From contig NZ_CP026124.1 in assembly GCF_002902905.1 (NCBI RefSeq), forward strand, positions 3,038,001 through 3,102,000: a stretch of 64,000 nucleotides of DNA, read 5' to 3'. Positions 41,556 through 51,386 of the stretch are shown in pieces. Source of the stretch: Achromobacter sp. AONIH1 (GTDB lineage Bacteria; Pseudomonadota; Gammaproteobacteria; Burkholderiales; Burkholderiaceae_B). The notes under the pieces were generated by a model. That model worked only from the letters and a program-made list of their open reading frames with translations, searched no databases and was not told where the DNA came from. Position 1 is the stretch's first letter. Each line of letters starts with the position of its first letter. A program made the translations under genes and the position numbers.

Positions 41556-43512
41556 CACGTTTAGCTACACCATTACGGCGGTCGATAAGGTGTCGGCGGT
41601 CGTCAACGGCATAAGTGCCTCCATCGACAAGATGACGGCGCCGATCCGCAAGGTGCAACAGTCAGTGGTACGCCTGAATGCCTCGCTGGGTCAGTTGGCT
41701 AAGAGCACGGGCCTGGACAAGATCGGCCGCGGGCTATGGCGACTCGGGACGGCAGCGACGGAGGCCGCTCGCCGAATGATGTCGATGGTGCCCATCCTGG
41801 GCGCCATCACAGGTGTCGGGATTGTGGCCGGCGTTGCCGCCTTGACTCGAAGCTTTGGCAATGCGGCGAATGAGATATCTAGCACGTCATTCTCGTTGGG
41901 CGTATCGACCAAGGAATTGCAGAAGTGGGAAGGGGCCAGCCGCCTAGCAGGGTTGGCCGCGGGATCGGCGGGGCAGGCGCTCAAGTCCGTTGGGCAGGTC
42001 TTTGAGGATTCCGTCCTCGGCCGTAACAACGAGGCGGCCCAGGTCATGCAGCAGTACGGCATCCAGGTGCATCGCCTGAAGAATGGCTCCATCGACGCAG
42101 GGCGTGCCTTGGAGGATATTTCGCGCGTGGCGGGAGGTATGCACAATGCGCAATATCGTGAAAAGTTCCTCGGGGTCTTTGGACTGCAGGGAATGGACGC
42201 GCTCCTGGGCAAGGGGTTGCCGCAGTTGCGAGCGAAGCTGCAGGAGGCGCAGAAACGAGGTGGACTGAGCGATGAGCAAATCCAGGCTGGCGAGCGCTAC
42301 AACACGCAGCTGGTCCAACTTGCTCTATCGGCGGAGAAGTTCAAGGGGGTGATGGCCGCCGGGCTTGCGCCGAGTCTGGAGCGAGTTGTGGAGCTGGTCG
42401 ACCGGCTCACGCAGAAGTACGGCGAACAGGTCGCATCGAAGATCGCCGAGTATGTGGAGCGCATTGCCAACTGGATAGACAAGACGGATTGGGCCAAGGT
42501 TGCCCGTGATGTTGGTGAATTTGTGGATAGGATCGGCGGCGTCGAGGGGATCGCTGTCGCGCTGGCAGCCATTACCTTCGCTGGCCCGATTTCTGCCGCG
42601 GTGACGCTAGCGGCCGCGCTTGCCAGCGTAACACTTGGGGTGATGAAGCTCAGCACGGTCGCTGTGCCGGCGCTGGCGAAAGCCGGCGAGAAGATCTTGC
42701 CGAGGGTCGGCGCGAATGCTGGTTGGTTCGGTCGAGCACTACCATTCGCAGCTGGCGCATATCTTGCCCTCAGACCGACAGAGCTTGGCGATGATCAGCA
42801 GATCTTGCGGGACCTGGAATCTGGCAAGACCAAGTATGCCTTTCAGCCCACGGGCACGGGGAGAATGGTGCCAGGCCCGGACGGAAAGATGGTTTACCAG
42901 TACACCGAAGACGGTGAGCCAGACTCCGCCAGCAAGGCTCGTTTCGACGAACTGGAGTCCAAGTACGGGCTACCGTCGGGTCTGCTCGACAGCATGTGGC
43001 TGCAAGAGTCCGGTCGCGGCAAGAACATGATTTCTTCGGCCGGCGCCGAAGGGCACTTTCAGTTCATGCCCGACACTGCGAAAGAGTGGGGGTTGAGAGA
43101 TCCCTACAATTTCAAGGACTCGTCGGATACCGCTGCGCGCTACATGCAATGGTTGCTCAAGCAGACTGGGGGCAACCTGAGCGAGGCGCTGGCCGCCTAC
43201 AACGGCGGAATCGGCAATCTCAAGTCGAAGGGGCTGGAGCGAATGCCCGCCGAATCGCAGCGCTATCACGCACAGGTCATGGCTCGGCTGCCGCAGGCTC
43301 ACGCGATGAGCCCGACCGCCGCTCCGCCGAGACAGGTGGCGATGGCCGATCCGTCCAATGGCAGCGCCCCGGGAGGCGCCAGCCAGGGGAACAAGGTCGA
43401 TCTGAATTTGACGATTCACGGCGCGCCGCCAGGCATGACAGCCAGCGTTTCAACCAGCGGCAACACGTCGGCGCGGATCGCGCAATCGGGGCTTACCGAT
43501 GCTCCGCTGTAG
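41548..43512 (+). CDS. Tape measure protein with C-terminal lytic transglycosylase domain
   Basis: 654 residues. Helical N-terminal half with membrane-like segments (ILGAITGVGIVAGVAALT). Residues about 475-590 form an SLT domain with the catalytic Glu in WLQESGRGKNMISSAGAEGH, then FQFMPDTAKEWGL and AYNGGIGNL. It sets tail length and probably opens peptidoglycan during injection. Starts inside the chaperone extension. Confidence 0.93.
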   Translation: MASTFSYTITAVDKVSAVVNGISASIDKMTAPIRKVQQSVVRLNASLGQLAKSTGLDKIGRGLWRLGTAATEAARRMMSMVPILGAITGVGIVAGVAALTRSFGNAANEISSTSFSLGVSTKELQKWEGASRLAGLAAGSAGQALKSVGQVFEDSVLGRNNEAAQVMQQYGIQVHRLKNGSIDAGRALEDISRVAGGMHNAQYREKFLGVFGLQGMDALLGKGLPQLRAKLQEAQKRGGLSDEQIQAGERYNTQLVQLALSAEKFKGVMAAGLAPSLERVVELVDRLTQKYGEQVASKIAEYVERIANWIDKTDWAKVARDVGEFVDRIGGVEGIAVALAAITFAGPISAAVTLAAALASVTLGVMKLSTVAVPALAKAGEKILPRVGANAGWFGRALPFAAGAYLALRPTELGDDQQILRDLESGKTKYAFQPTGTGRMVPGPDGKMVYQYTEDGEPDSASKARFDELESKYGLPSGLLDSMWLQESGRGKNMISSAGAEGHFQFMPDTAKEWGLRDPYNFKDSSDTAARYMQWLLKQTGGNLSEALAAYNGGIGNLKSKGLERMPAESQRYHAQVMARLPQAHAMSPTAAPPRQVAMADPSNGSAPGGASQGNKVDLNLTIHGAPPGMTASVSTSGNTSARIAQSGLTDAPL

Positions 43513-43521
43513 GAGGTACAT

Positions 43522-44964
43522 ATGGGAGTTTTCTCCAAGATCGAATCGGTAGCGGGTTCCGTTTCGGCTGGCCTGCGGGGTATTGCGGGCGTTGCCACGG
43601 CACTAGGCGGTGGTACGTGGGAACAGTCGCTGCGCATTGCGAGCCTTGGTGGGGTGCCGTTCGCGGTTGAGTCCGCCACGACTGCGGGCGGACGCCAGAG
43701 TGTAGTGCATGCCTATCCATTTCGAGACACGGTTTGGGTAGAGGACATGGGCAAGCTCGCCCGCCGGTTTCAGATCTACGGGTTTCTTGTGGAAAACAGC
43801 GTCATCTATGGTGGCGGTGGTGTAGTCGCGCAGCGCGATCGCCTGTTGCGGGCCGTCGAAAGCAAGCCGGGTGACAGCATTGCGGCGCTAAACGGTCTGA
43901 CGTTGGTCCACCCAACGCTTGGGACGATTCGCAACGTCAGCTGTCTCGGGCCGATCGAGTTTCTGGAACGGGCTGATGCCGGCCGCGTGCTGCAGTTCCG
44001 AGTGACGTTGCTTCAAGGCGGGCCTCGGTTTTTCCCTGCCTCAGTTTCTTCGACGGGCGACGTGGTGGCAAGATCCGCAGACAGCCTCTTTGGGGCGGCT
44101 GTCGAGACGCTGCAGCGGGCCATGAGCGTTGTGCAGGAGGTGGGCTCTGCTATCACCCAGGCCGTTTCGACGGCGATGCGATGGGTGGGCGTGGTACGCA
44201 ATGCCATCAACGATGTGCGGTCCATTGGCGCAGCGCTATCCATCTTGCCAGGCCGCCTGGGACGACTTTTTGGCGGATCTGCCAAACCCAGTCGCCTGCC
44301 GAGTCCGCCGATAGTCGCGGCGCAGCGGCTTGCGGCCAATGCTGAAGCGCGGGCGGTAGCGATTAAGGATGGCAACACGCTGGTGGCTGCCGCAGGATCA
44401 ATTTTCAAACCACAGGCGTTCGCAGATGCCGCGCGAGCGCAGGCCAAGTCTGTTGCGGCTACGGCAACCGATCCGGCCGATCGGGTGCGGCTGCTCGCAT
44501 TGATGGTCAGTTTTCACCCGGCCGATCCGATGCCGTCCGGCGTACTGGGCCAGGCAATGAGCCGAACACAAGGTGCTTGCGCGGCGATGCTTCGCCGCAG
44601 CGCGCTGGCTGAGTTGGCGCGCGCGTCAGCGGAATACGAGCCCGCCTCCTTCGATGACGCGGTGGCGACGCGCGATCAGGTGACCCGGCTGCTGGATACG
44701 GAAATCCAGCTTGCGGGAGACACGGGCGAGGATGCGGTCTACCAGGCTTTGCGCGAGGTCCGCCAAGCGGTGGTCCAGGATATGGATACCCGCGGCGGGC
44801 GTCTCTCTCGCATGCGTGATGTCTCGGTTGCCACTGATTTGCCAGCACCAGTGCTGAGCATCCGTTTGTACCGTACCGGGCAGCGCAGCGACGAGTTGGT
44901 TGTGCAAACCGATCCAGATCACCCGGCCTTCATGCCGACTCGCTTCCGGGCGCTGGATGCCTGA
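43522..44964 (+). CDS. Mu gpN-like tail/DNA circularisation protein
   Basis: 480 residues. N-terminal DNA_circ_N domain: GGVPFAVESATTAGGRQSVV and FQIYGFLVENSVIYGGGGVV. Baseplate or tail-tip component in Mu. The C-terminal half is helical. GGAGG upstream of the start. Confidence 0.9.
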   Translation: MGVFSKIESVAGSVSAGLRGIAGVATALGGGTWEQSLRIASLGGVPFAVESATTAGGRQSVVHAYPFRDTVWVEDMGKLARRFQIYGFLVENSVIYGGGGVVAQRDRLLRAVESKPGDSIAALNGLTLVHPTLGTIRNVSCLGPIEFLERADAGRVLQFRVTLLQGGPRFFPASVSSTGDVVARSADSLFGAAVETLQRAMSVVQEVGSAITQAVSTAMRWVGVVRNAINDVRSIGAALSILPGRLGRLFGGSAKPSRLPSPPIVAAQRLAANAEARAVAIKDGNTLVAAAGSIFKPQAFADAARAQAKSVAATATDPADRVRLLALMVSFHPADPMPSGVLGQAMSRTQGACAAMLRRSALAELARASAEYEPASFDDAVATRDQVTRLLDTEIQLAGDTGEDAVYQALREVRQAVVQDMDTRGGRLSRMRDVSVATDLPAPVLSIRLYRTGQRSDELVVQTDPDHPAFMPTRFRALDA

Positions 44965-44993
44965 TCACCGCACACACAATCCAGGATGCGTAT

Positions 44994-46088
44994 ATGCGTG
45001 ACGAAGTGACATTGACGCTGGGGGACCGAATCGCCTCGGGCTGGACCGACATTCGAATCAGTCGTGGCATTGAGCGGTTGCCGAGCGATTTTCAGATCGC
45101 CATGACCGAGTTGTACCCCGGTGAGGATCCCGTCGTAGTGGCGGAGCCCGGCATGCCGTGTGTCGTCAAGATTGGTGGCGTGCCGGTTATCACAGGGTAC
45201 GTGGATCGGTACATCCCGAGCTTCAACAGGTCCGGGCATGGCATTGTGGCAACCGGACGCAGCAAGTGCCAGGACCTCGTCGATTGTTCAGCTGAATGGC
45301 CGAATGGGCAGATCAGCGGTGCGTCGGCAGCCGAGATCGCTGGCAAGCTCGCAGCCGCTTATGGGATTGGCGTTCGCTGCGACGTACAGGGGCTGCGCAC
45401 TATTCCGCAGTTCAACATCTTGCTGGGCGAGACGGCATTCGAGATCATCGACCGCATCAGCAAATACAGTGCGCTGCTTGCCTACGACAATGAAAAGGGA
45501 GAGCTGGTGCTATCCCGAGTCGGTACGAAAATGCACGCCAGCGGCTTCTTTGAGGGGCTGAACGTGGAGGCGGCCACGGCCGAGTTTTCGGCAGATCAGT
45601 GCTTCCAGACCTACAAGTGCTATCTGACTTCCATCAACGTCCTGGGCGGTGACAACGACACATCAGGAAACCTGATCGAGACTGTGAAGGACGCTGGTGT
45701 GAAACGCAACCGCAAGCGCTACATCATCGCAGAGGCTGTGCCGGACTTTGTCAATCTGGCACGCCAGCGCGCCATTTGGGAAATGAATCGGCGCAATGGA
45801 CGGTCGCGCGTCGCGCGGGTCGTCGTCGATAGCTGGTTCGACAGCGCGGGCGAGTTGTGGGCGCCGAATCGCCTGGCGCCCGTCTATCTGCCGTCTCTGA
45901 AGATCTCGGACGGTGACGGACCCTTGTTTTGGATCATTGCAGAAGTTTCGTACCTGCGCGGGCAGCGCGGAACGCAGGCGGAAATCCTGTTGATGGCGCC
46001 CGAGGCGTTCGAGGTTGCACCGATGCCATTGAATTATGGATTTTTGGACGGGGCGACGGTGCAGGGCTATGGAGGGACGGGACGATGA
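44994..46088 (+). CDS. Mu gpP-like baseplate hub protein
   Basis: 364 residues: ISRGIERLPSDFQIAMTELY, PCVVKIGGVPVITGYVDRYI and SAEWPNGQISGASAAEIAGK. Gp27/gpD fold hub that carries the spike. Confidence 0.92.
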   Translation: MRDEVTLTLGDRIASGWTDIRISRGIERLPSDFQIAMTELYPGEDPVVVAEPGMPCVVKIGGVPVITGYVDRYIPSFNRSGHGIVATGRSKCQDLVDCSAEWPNGQISGASAAEIAGKLAAAYGIGVRCDVQGLRTIPQFNILLGETAFEIIDRISKYSALLAYDNEKGELVLSRVGTKMHASGFFEGLNVEAATAEFSADQCFQTYKCYLTSINVLGGDNDTSGNLIETVKDAGVKRNRKRYIIAEAVPDFVNLARQRAIWEMNRRNGRSRVARVVVDSWFDSAGELWAPNRLAPVYLPSLKISDGDGPLFWIIAEVSYLRGQRGTQAEILLMAPEAFEVAPMPLNYGFLDGATVQGYGGTGR

Positions 46089-46690
46089 GTGTGGAACTGA
46101 TGTCCAAGATGGCTCGCCGGCTGCTGTCCTTGGTAGGACGAGCCAAGGTCACCGCCTCCAATGACGCCGGACCCATACAGACGCTGCAAGGCAAGTTCAA
46201 CGATCTGGAAGTGATCGATGGGATGCCGCGCGCAGCCGAATTTGGTTTTGCGTCTCGCTTGCCCGCGGGCACCGATTTGGTGGTGGTATTTCTCAACGGT
46301 GATCGCTCCAACGGCGTGGTGCTGGGGACCAATCACCCTACCAGCCGACCTCGGAACCTAACCGAAGGGGAAACTCAGATCTATAGCCTGCTCGGTCAGC
46401 GTGTTTACCTTTCGCGGTCCGGCATTGAGATTGAGGCGGCAGGGCTGCCGGTGAGGGTCAAGAACGCCTCGCAGATCACCGTCCAGTGCGAGACTTCCGT
46501 CAAGCTGATCGCACCTGGCGGGGTGGACATGGAGACAACGCGGTTGCGGGTATCTGGCGACATCATCGACAACGCGACGACCAACAACAAAACGATGGCG
46601 CAAATGCGCCAGATCTTCGACCGACACGATCATGGAGGTGTACAGCGCGGATCAAGTCGCACTGACACGCCCAGCGAGCATATGGGGTAG
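46085..46690 (+). CDS. Mu gp45-like baseplate spike
   Basis: 201 residues from MSVELMSKMARRLLSLVGRA (ATGA overlap with the hub gene). OB-fold region with VVVFLNGDRSNGVVLGTNHP and a C-terminal RQIFDRHDHGG that resembles the metal-binding tip of Mu gp45. Pierces the outer membrane. Confidence 0.9.
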   Translation: MSVELMSKMARRLLSLVGRAKVTASNDAGPIQTLQGKFNDLEVIDGMPRAAEFGFASRLPAGTDLVVVFLNGDRSNGVVLGTNHPTSRPRNLTEGETQIYSLLGQRVYLSRSGIEIEAAGLPVRVKNASQITVQCETSVKLIAPGGVDMETTRLRVSGDIIDNATTNNKTMAQMRQIFDRHDHGGVQRGSSRTDTPSEHMG

Positions 46691-46692
46691 CG

Positions 46693-47160
46693 ATGGATAT
46701 CAAAACAGCATGGGATCCGGACAACGCTCGCGGAGACTGGGTGCTGGGCGGGTCGCAGGTAGACGGTATTTCGGAGTTGGAGACATCCATGCTCATCAGC
46801 ATCTTCACGGACCGTCTGGCCGCCGTGGATGATCTGATTCCGGATGGAACGGACAACCCGAGAGGGTGGTGGGGGGATGATGCAAATCCTGAAGACAGCC
46901 CAGAAACTGCAGCGAGAAAAATTGGCTCGCACCTGTGGCTACTGGATAGAGAAAAGCAGATGGGACAGATCTTGCAGCGCGCCTATGACTATATCCGGGA
47001 TGCGTTGCAGTGGTTAATCGACGACGGGGTTGTAACGCGCTTTGATATTGACGTGCGCTGGGTCCGGCGAAGCTTCCTTGGGGCGCGCGTGACGGCCCAC
47101 AAACCTCAAGGTGCGACGGTGAGCGTTGCTTTTGAAACTGCCTGGAATGGAATCTACTGA
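46693..47160 (+). CDS. Mu gp46-like baseplate protein
   Basis: 155 residues: LISIFTDRLAAVDDLIPDGT, RGWWGDDANP, GSHLWLLDREKQ. A gp46/gp25-type wedge component. Confidence 0.92.
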   Translation: MDIKTAWDPDNARGDWVLGGSQVDGISELETSMLISIFTDRLAAVDDLIPDGTDNPRGWWGDDANPEDSPETAARKIGSHLWLLDREKQMGQILQRAYDYIRDALQWLIDDGVVTRFDIDVRWVRRSFLGARVTAHKPQGATVSVAFETAWNGIY

Positions 47161-48308
47161 TGCCCTATTCAAGACCAAGCTTGACGGATCTTCGGTCCAT
47201 GGTGAGCGCCGATATCGTGTCGGGGCTGCCCAACGGGCAAGCGCTTTTGCGCTATTCAAATGTCAGGGTGCTGGGCGACGTGCAGGCCGGCCTTGCTCAT
47301 CTGCACTATGGCTTCCTGGATGGAATCGCAAGGGATGCCGTGCCGTGGACGGCGCGCGGTGAGTACCTGGCGGCCTGGGGGGCGCTCAAGAATGTCTATC
47401 TCAAGCCTGCCACTGGTGCCACTGGTGCAGTCCAGTTCGATGCTACCCCTGGGGCAATTTTGGACGAGGGGGCGGAGATCAATGCCGCTTCTGGCGTCGC
47501 CTATCGAACCGTGCAGGCGGCGACCGCTTCTGCCACGGGCCGCTTGACTGCATCCGTGGCGGCGTTGCTGCCGGGTGTTTCCGGAAATTGTCCTGCGGGT
47601 ACGGTCATGTCGCTGGGCGTAGCGGTGCCGGGGGTTACGTCGCAGGGCCGCGCCTCATCCGATTTGACTGGCGGAGCAAACACAGAGGATCAGGAAGCGT
47701 TTCGTGTCCGTGTCATGGATGCCTACCGAGCGCCACCTCGGGGTGGTGCGGAATTGGATTATGTCACCTGGGCAAAGAGCGTTCCGGGCGTGACACGCGC
47801 ATGGTGCCTTCGTAATGGCTACGGCGCGGGAACTGTCGTTGTGTACATCATGCTGGATGCGGCGCAAGCCGGGCATGATGGCTTTCCGGTAGGGCAGGAT
47901 GGCGTCGCCACTGATGAGCCGAGGGGAGTGCCGGCGATTGGGGACCAGCTGACCGTGGCGAATGCGTTCTATCCATTGCAGCCGGTGACGGCGTTGGTAT
48001 ACGTGTGTGCACCACGCCGCAATTCACTGACCCTGACTCTAGAGGGACTAAGTGGCGCCAGCTTATCCACACGCGCGGCAATTGCTCAGGCCGTTGCGGG
48101 AGTCCTAATGCTGTCAGGTTCACCAAATCGGGCAGTCGTAAGTCGGACAGACATCGTGACTGCGATACGAGCCGTTCCGCAGACGGCGGGATTTGTGCTG
48201 AGTGGAATCGTTGGCCGCCAGGGTGGCGTGGAGACTGAATATCCCGGAAATATCACCAGCGATCAGGGATTCCTGCCCATTTTAGAGAACATCATTTACC
48301 GACCATAG
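47160..48308 (+). CDS. Baseplate J-like protein (Mu gp47)
   Basis: 382 residues: EYLAAWGALKNVYLKPATGA, GRASSDLTGGANTEDQEAFR and RVMDAYRAPPRGGAELDYVT are strong family marks. Main wedge protein of the baseplate. Confidence 0.94.
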   Translation: MPYSRPSLTDLRSMVSADIVSGLPNGQALLRYSNVRVLGDVQAGLAHLHYGFLDGIARDAVPWTARGEYLAAWGALKNVYLKPATGATGAVQFDATPGAILDEGAEINAASGVAYRTVQAATASATGRLTASVAALLPGVSGNCPAGTVMSLGVAVPGVTSQGRASSDLTGGANTEDQEAFRVRVMDAYRAPPRGGAELDYVTWAKSVPGVTRAWCLRNGYGAGTVVVYIMLDAAQAGHDGFPVGQDGVATDEPRGVPAIGDQLTVANAFYPLQPVTALVYVCAPRRNSLTLTLEGLSGASLSTRAAIAQAVAGVLMLSGSPNRAVVSRTDIVTAIRAVPQTAGFVLSGIVGRQGGVETEYPGNITSDQGFLPILENIIYRP

Positions 48309-48319
48309 GGGGGGCAGCA

Positions 48320-48913
48320 ATGGCTGTCTTTTATAGCGCCCAGGATTTTGCGCGGGCGCTCTTGGCGTTGCTGCCGACTGGCCGGGTATGGCCCAAGGAC
48401 TTGGAATCCGCACAGGGGCTGTTCATGCAGGCCCTGGCGCAGGTTTATGTGCGGCAGACGGCACGGTCGCGCAATCTGGTCATTGACGCCTTTCCGGCGA
48501 CGACGGTGGAATTGCTTCCCGAATGGGAGAACACCCTTGGTCTGCCTGACCCGTGCGCCGGCCCATCGCCTACGCTTGGGCAACGCATCGCACAGGTTGT
48601 GGCCAGATTGACCGATAGTGGTGGACAGTCCGTGGCCTACTTCGTCGAGTTGGCGCGACGCCTGGGCTATGACATCACGGTTACGCAGCACGCGCCGTCT
48701 CGCTTCGGTCGGCGGTTTGGCTCGCAATTTGGCGATCAGGCGTGGGCGCATGCGTGGCGCATCAACGCGCCGCAATTTACCCGCAGGGCCTTGTCGTTTG
48801 GGCGATGCACCTTCGGAGAGCCATTTTCAACGTGGGGAAACACGGTACTGCTATGCGAGCTTCAAGCCGCAGCACCTGCACACACCACTCTCACTTTTTC
48901 CTATCAAGGATGA
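48320..48913 (+). CDS. Mu gp48-like tail protein (DUF2313)
   Basis: 197 residues: DFARALLALLPTGRVWPKDL and LVIDAFPATTVELLPEWENT, LPD near 80. Connects fibres to the baseplate in Mu-type tails. Confidence 0.92.
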   Translation: MAVFYSAQDFARALLALLPTGRVWPKDLESAQGLFMQALAQVYVRQTARSRNLVIDAFPATTVELLPEWENTLGLPDPCAGPSPTLGQRIAQVVARLTDSGGQSVAYFVELARRLGYDITVTQHAPSRFGRRFGSQFGDQAWAHAWRINAPQFTRRALSFGRCTFGEPFSTWGNTVLLCELQAAAPAHTTLTFSYQG

Positions 48914-48916
48914 TAT

Positions 48917-49819
48917 ATGGATCTTCTCATTGCGCCTGGCACGGTTGACGCCGCCCATGCGGACAAGGCGCCAGCAACCGGCACACCGGGCTGGGCTACC
49001 GATGGCAACCCTGCCACTGGAACGCCGGCTACCCTCTGGCCTGCGTATGCGTTTAACGCAATGCAGGAGGAATTGTCGACCGTGATCAAACAAGCGGGCA
49101 TCTCGTTAAGCCGGGGCGACAACACGCAATTGCATGCGGCTATCAATGCGCTCATCAACAAGCAGCAGTCTCCAAACGACGCGACCGCCGGCCGCGCGCT
49201 CACTGTCGGGAACGCCTTCGGTATCGGAGCGGTAAACCATCTCAACCAGGTCGATCTCGACACAGTTCGAACTTCGGGGCTCTACAGCCAGTGGAACAGC
49301 TCTTGGGCGACGATCGCCAGCCACTATCCCGTCGCTGGCATCAGCGGCACTGGCAGTCTAGTCGTTGTGGCATCGGGCAATGGTGACACTGTCACGCAGC
49401 AGTACACAACGTTTGCTGATGCTCAGACGTATACCCGCGCGTGCGCCTTGGGGACATGGGGGAACTGGAAACGGACGGTCACCTCTGACGAGTTCACCGG
49501 CAGTAGCAAGCAATTGCTCGCTGACAATGGGTATCAGAAGCTACCCGGCGGTTTGATTCTCCAGTGGGGCGTCCAGGCGTCGGCGGCGTCGGGAAACACG
49601 AGCGCGTTCTTTCCAATTGCTTTTCCTGGCGGCACTCTCGCTGTGTTTGGCACTGGGCTGAATACGGCTGGGGGCATCCAAGCATATGTGACGCTCAACA
49701 GCTATACGAATGGCGGCGCAACGTTCAACTGCTTCTACGCACCGTCGGGGACTGCTCCGAGCCTTGTGTCTACTGTGAATGGTGTCAGCCTGCGCTGGTT
49801 CGCGCTTGGGAAAGCTTGA
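48917..49819 (+). CDS. Tail fibre protein
   Basis: 300 residues, short for a fibre. The N-terminal segment (TPATLWPAYAFNAMQEELST) is typical of the baseplate-binding end. The C-terminal GYQKLPGGLILQWGVQAS to VNGVSLRWFALGK is a gp53-like fibre tip domain. It contains no VR-like repeat, so the retroelement does not act on this gene. Confidence 0.85.
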   Translation: MDLLIAPGTVDAAHADKAPATGTPGWATDGNPATGTPATLWPAYAFNAMQEELSTVIKQAGISLSRGDNTQLHAAINALINKQQSPNDATAGRALTVGNAFGIGAVNHLNQVDLDTVRTSGLYSQWNSSWATIASHYPVAGISGTGSLVVVASGNGDTVTQQYTTFADAQTYTRACALGTWGNWKRTVTSDEFTGSSKQLLADNGYQKLPGGLILQWGVQASAASGNTSAFFPIAFPGGTLAVFGTGLNTAGGIQAYVTLNSYTNGGATFNCFYAPSGTAPSLVSTVNGVSLRWFALGKA

Positions 49820-49832
49820 GGAGGTCAAGAAG

Positions 49833-50264
49833 ATGGAACAAGTGAAAGCGTACTACGACCCAGCAACCGGCTGGCTATATCAGACAGACATCAACCCGCC
49901 GGAATCGATTCCTGCGTCCGCCATCGAACTGACCGGCGGCCCGGCTGAACGTGTTGCGCTGCATGAGGGTAGGGCTGCGGGGCAAGTCATAGAGCTTGAT
50001 CACAAGGGCTGCCCGTGTCTCAAAGACGCGCCGCCGCCAACGGATGATCAGCTGCGACAAGCGGCCCTGGGGCAGCGGAGCATGTTGATAGCGCAGGCCG
50101 CTACCGCTATCGCGCCGTTGCAAGACGCGGTGGAATTGGGGATAGCCACGGAAGCGGAAAGCGCCAAGCTTGTTGAGTGGAAACGCTATCGAGTGCTGCT
50201 GTTGCGCGTTGATGAGCAGAAGGGTTTCCCGAAAAAAATAGAATGGCCGACACAACCTGAATAG
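49833..50264 (+). CDS. Tail fibre assembly chaperone
   Basis: 143 residues from MEQVKAYYDPATGWLYQTDI with GAGGAGG upstream. The C-terminal LRVDEQKGFPKKIEWPTQP motif matches Tfa-type chaperones. Helps fold the adjacent fibre. Confidence 0.85.
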   Translation: MEQVKAYYDPATGWLYQTDINPPESIPASAIELTGGPAERVALHEGRAAGQVIELDHKGCPCLKDAPPPTDDQLRQAALGQRSMLIAQAATAIAPLQDAVELGIATEAESAKLVEWKRYRVLLLRVDEQKGFPKKIEWPTQPE

Positions 50265-50305
50265 GCCGCCGAGCGCGGGTTTTTTTACGCCCATAGGGGA
50301 AACGA

Positions 50306-50617
50306 TTGAACATTCAAGAATTCGACGCCCTGGCTGCAAAGCTTGCTGGCGTGGTCGGGGCCATGGTCTCCATGCGGTTCCTACAGGGTTCACCCACCGC
50401 GAAGATCAGCATGGCGGCCACTGGCGCCGTGTTGGCCTACTACGGATCGCCGTGGCTTGCCGTAGGCCTCGGGATACCGGAAGGTCTGTCTGGTTTTCTG
50501 TGTGGCTTTTTGGGCATGGCCGTTATGTCGCGGCTGTGGCAGGCAGTGCAGGAGGCGCCCATCGGGGCGCTGTGGCAAGCGCTGCTCGACCGTGTTCGCG
50601 GCAGCAAGGGGATGTGA
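50306..50617 (+). CDS. Probable holin
   Basis: 103 residues from a TTG with AGGGGA upstream. Three hydrophobic stretches, including ISMAATGAVLAYYGSPWLAV and GLSGFLCGFLGMAVMSRLWQ. Inner-membrane pore former by position before the endolysin. Confidence 0.7.
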   Translation: MNIQEFDALAAKLAGVVGAMVSMRFLQGSPTAKISMAATGAVLAYYGSPWLAVGLGIPEGLSGFLCGFLGMAVMSRLWQAVQEAPIGALWQALLDRVRGSKGM

Positions 50618-50618
50618 C

Positions 50619-50897
50619 ATGGATAGCACCATCTACATCACGTTGTGGGCCGTGCTTGCGTTCGTGAGCTGGCTCGTTGTAGCCGGCGGCGCTGCGCTGG
50701 CCGTTTTCTCGAAGTCGATCGAGGACAGCGCGCTGGAGCGTATCGGGCTGTCGGCCGTTTGCCTCACTGCCACGGGCGCGGCGTGCCGCATCGTTGTCGC
50801 GGGCTGGAGTAGCGCCGGTGATGCCGCGCTCGCAGTGTCTGCCGCGTTCTACGTCGCGGCCGTGACCATCAAACACATCAGGGAACCCAAGCAATGA
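50619..50897 (+). CDS. Second small membrane protein of the lysis cassette (holin or antiholin)
   Basis: 92 residues: TLWAVLAFVSWLVVAGGAAL and AALAVSAAFYVAAVTIKHIR membrane segments. Overlaps the endolysin start by ATGA. Could be antiholin or pinholin partner. Confidence 0.62.
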   Translation: MDSTIYITLWAVLAFVSWLVVAGGAALAVFSKSIEDSALERIGLSAVCLTATGAACRIVVAGWSSAGDAALAVSAAFYVAAVTIKHIREPKQ

Positions 50898-51385
50898 ACT
50901 TGTCGCAAATTGTCGAGACCGCCGTCGATCCTGCACTGGCGCTGCTGCCGGCCGCCATGGACTCGCCGGCCGCGCGCTGCATGCTGCTGGCCATCGGCCT
51001 GCAGGAAAGCCGCTTCGTCCATCGTCGGCAGATCGGTGGGCCGGCGCGGGGATTCTGGCAGTTCGAAAAAGGCACGCGTGCGAGTCGCGGCGGCGTATGG
51101 GGCGTCTACCTTCACCCCGCGAGCAAGGACCGCCTGGCCGCGCTGTGCAAGGCCCGCAGTGTGGCGTGCGACCCGGACGCGATCTATGCCGCGCTCGAAT
51201 ACGACGACGTGCTTGCCGCCGGCGTCGCGCGGCTGCTGCTCTGGACGGATGCAGCGCGCTTGCCGCGCATCGGGGACGCCGACGCGGCGCTGACGCTGTA
51301 CTTGCGGACTTGGAGGCCGGGCAAGCCGCATCCGGCGAGCTGGCCGGCACTATACGCGCAGGCCGTGGCCGCTGTAGGGGTATGA
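50894..51385 (+). CDS. Endolysin of lytic transglycosylase type
   Basis: 163 residues: CMLLAIGLQESRFVHRRQIG and ARGFWQFEKGTRASRGGVWG give the catalytic Glu in LQES and the GxWQFE motif of phage transglycosylase-like endolysins. No signal peptide, so a holin is needed for release. Confidence 0.85.
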   Translation: MNLSQIVETAVDPALALLPAAMDSPAARCMLLAIGLQESRFVHRRQIGGPARGFWQFEKGTRASRGGVWGVYLHPASKDRLAALCKARSVACDPDAIYAALEYDDVLAAGVARLLLWTDAARLPRIGDADAALTLYLRTWRPGKPHPASWPALYAQAVAAVGV

Positions 51386-51386
51386 C

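Noticed and set aside
48917..49819. Tail fibre gene considered as a third DGR target
   Set aside because: Its 3' end has no match to TR or to the shared GAGTTCCGAGTTCG segment.
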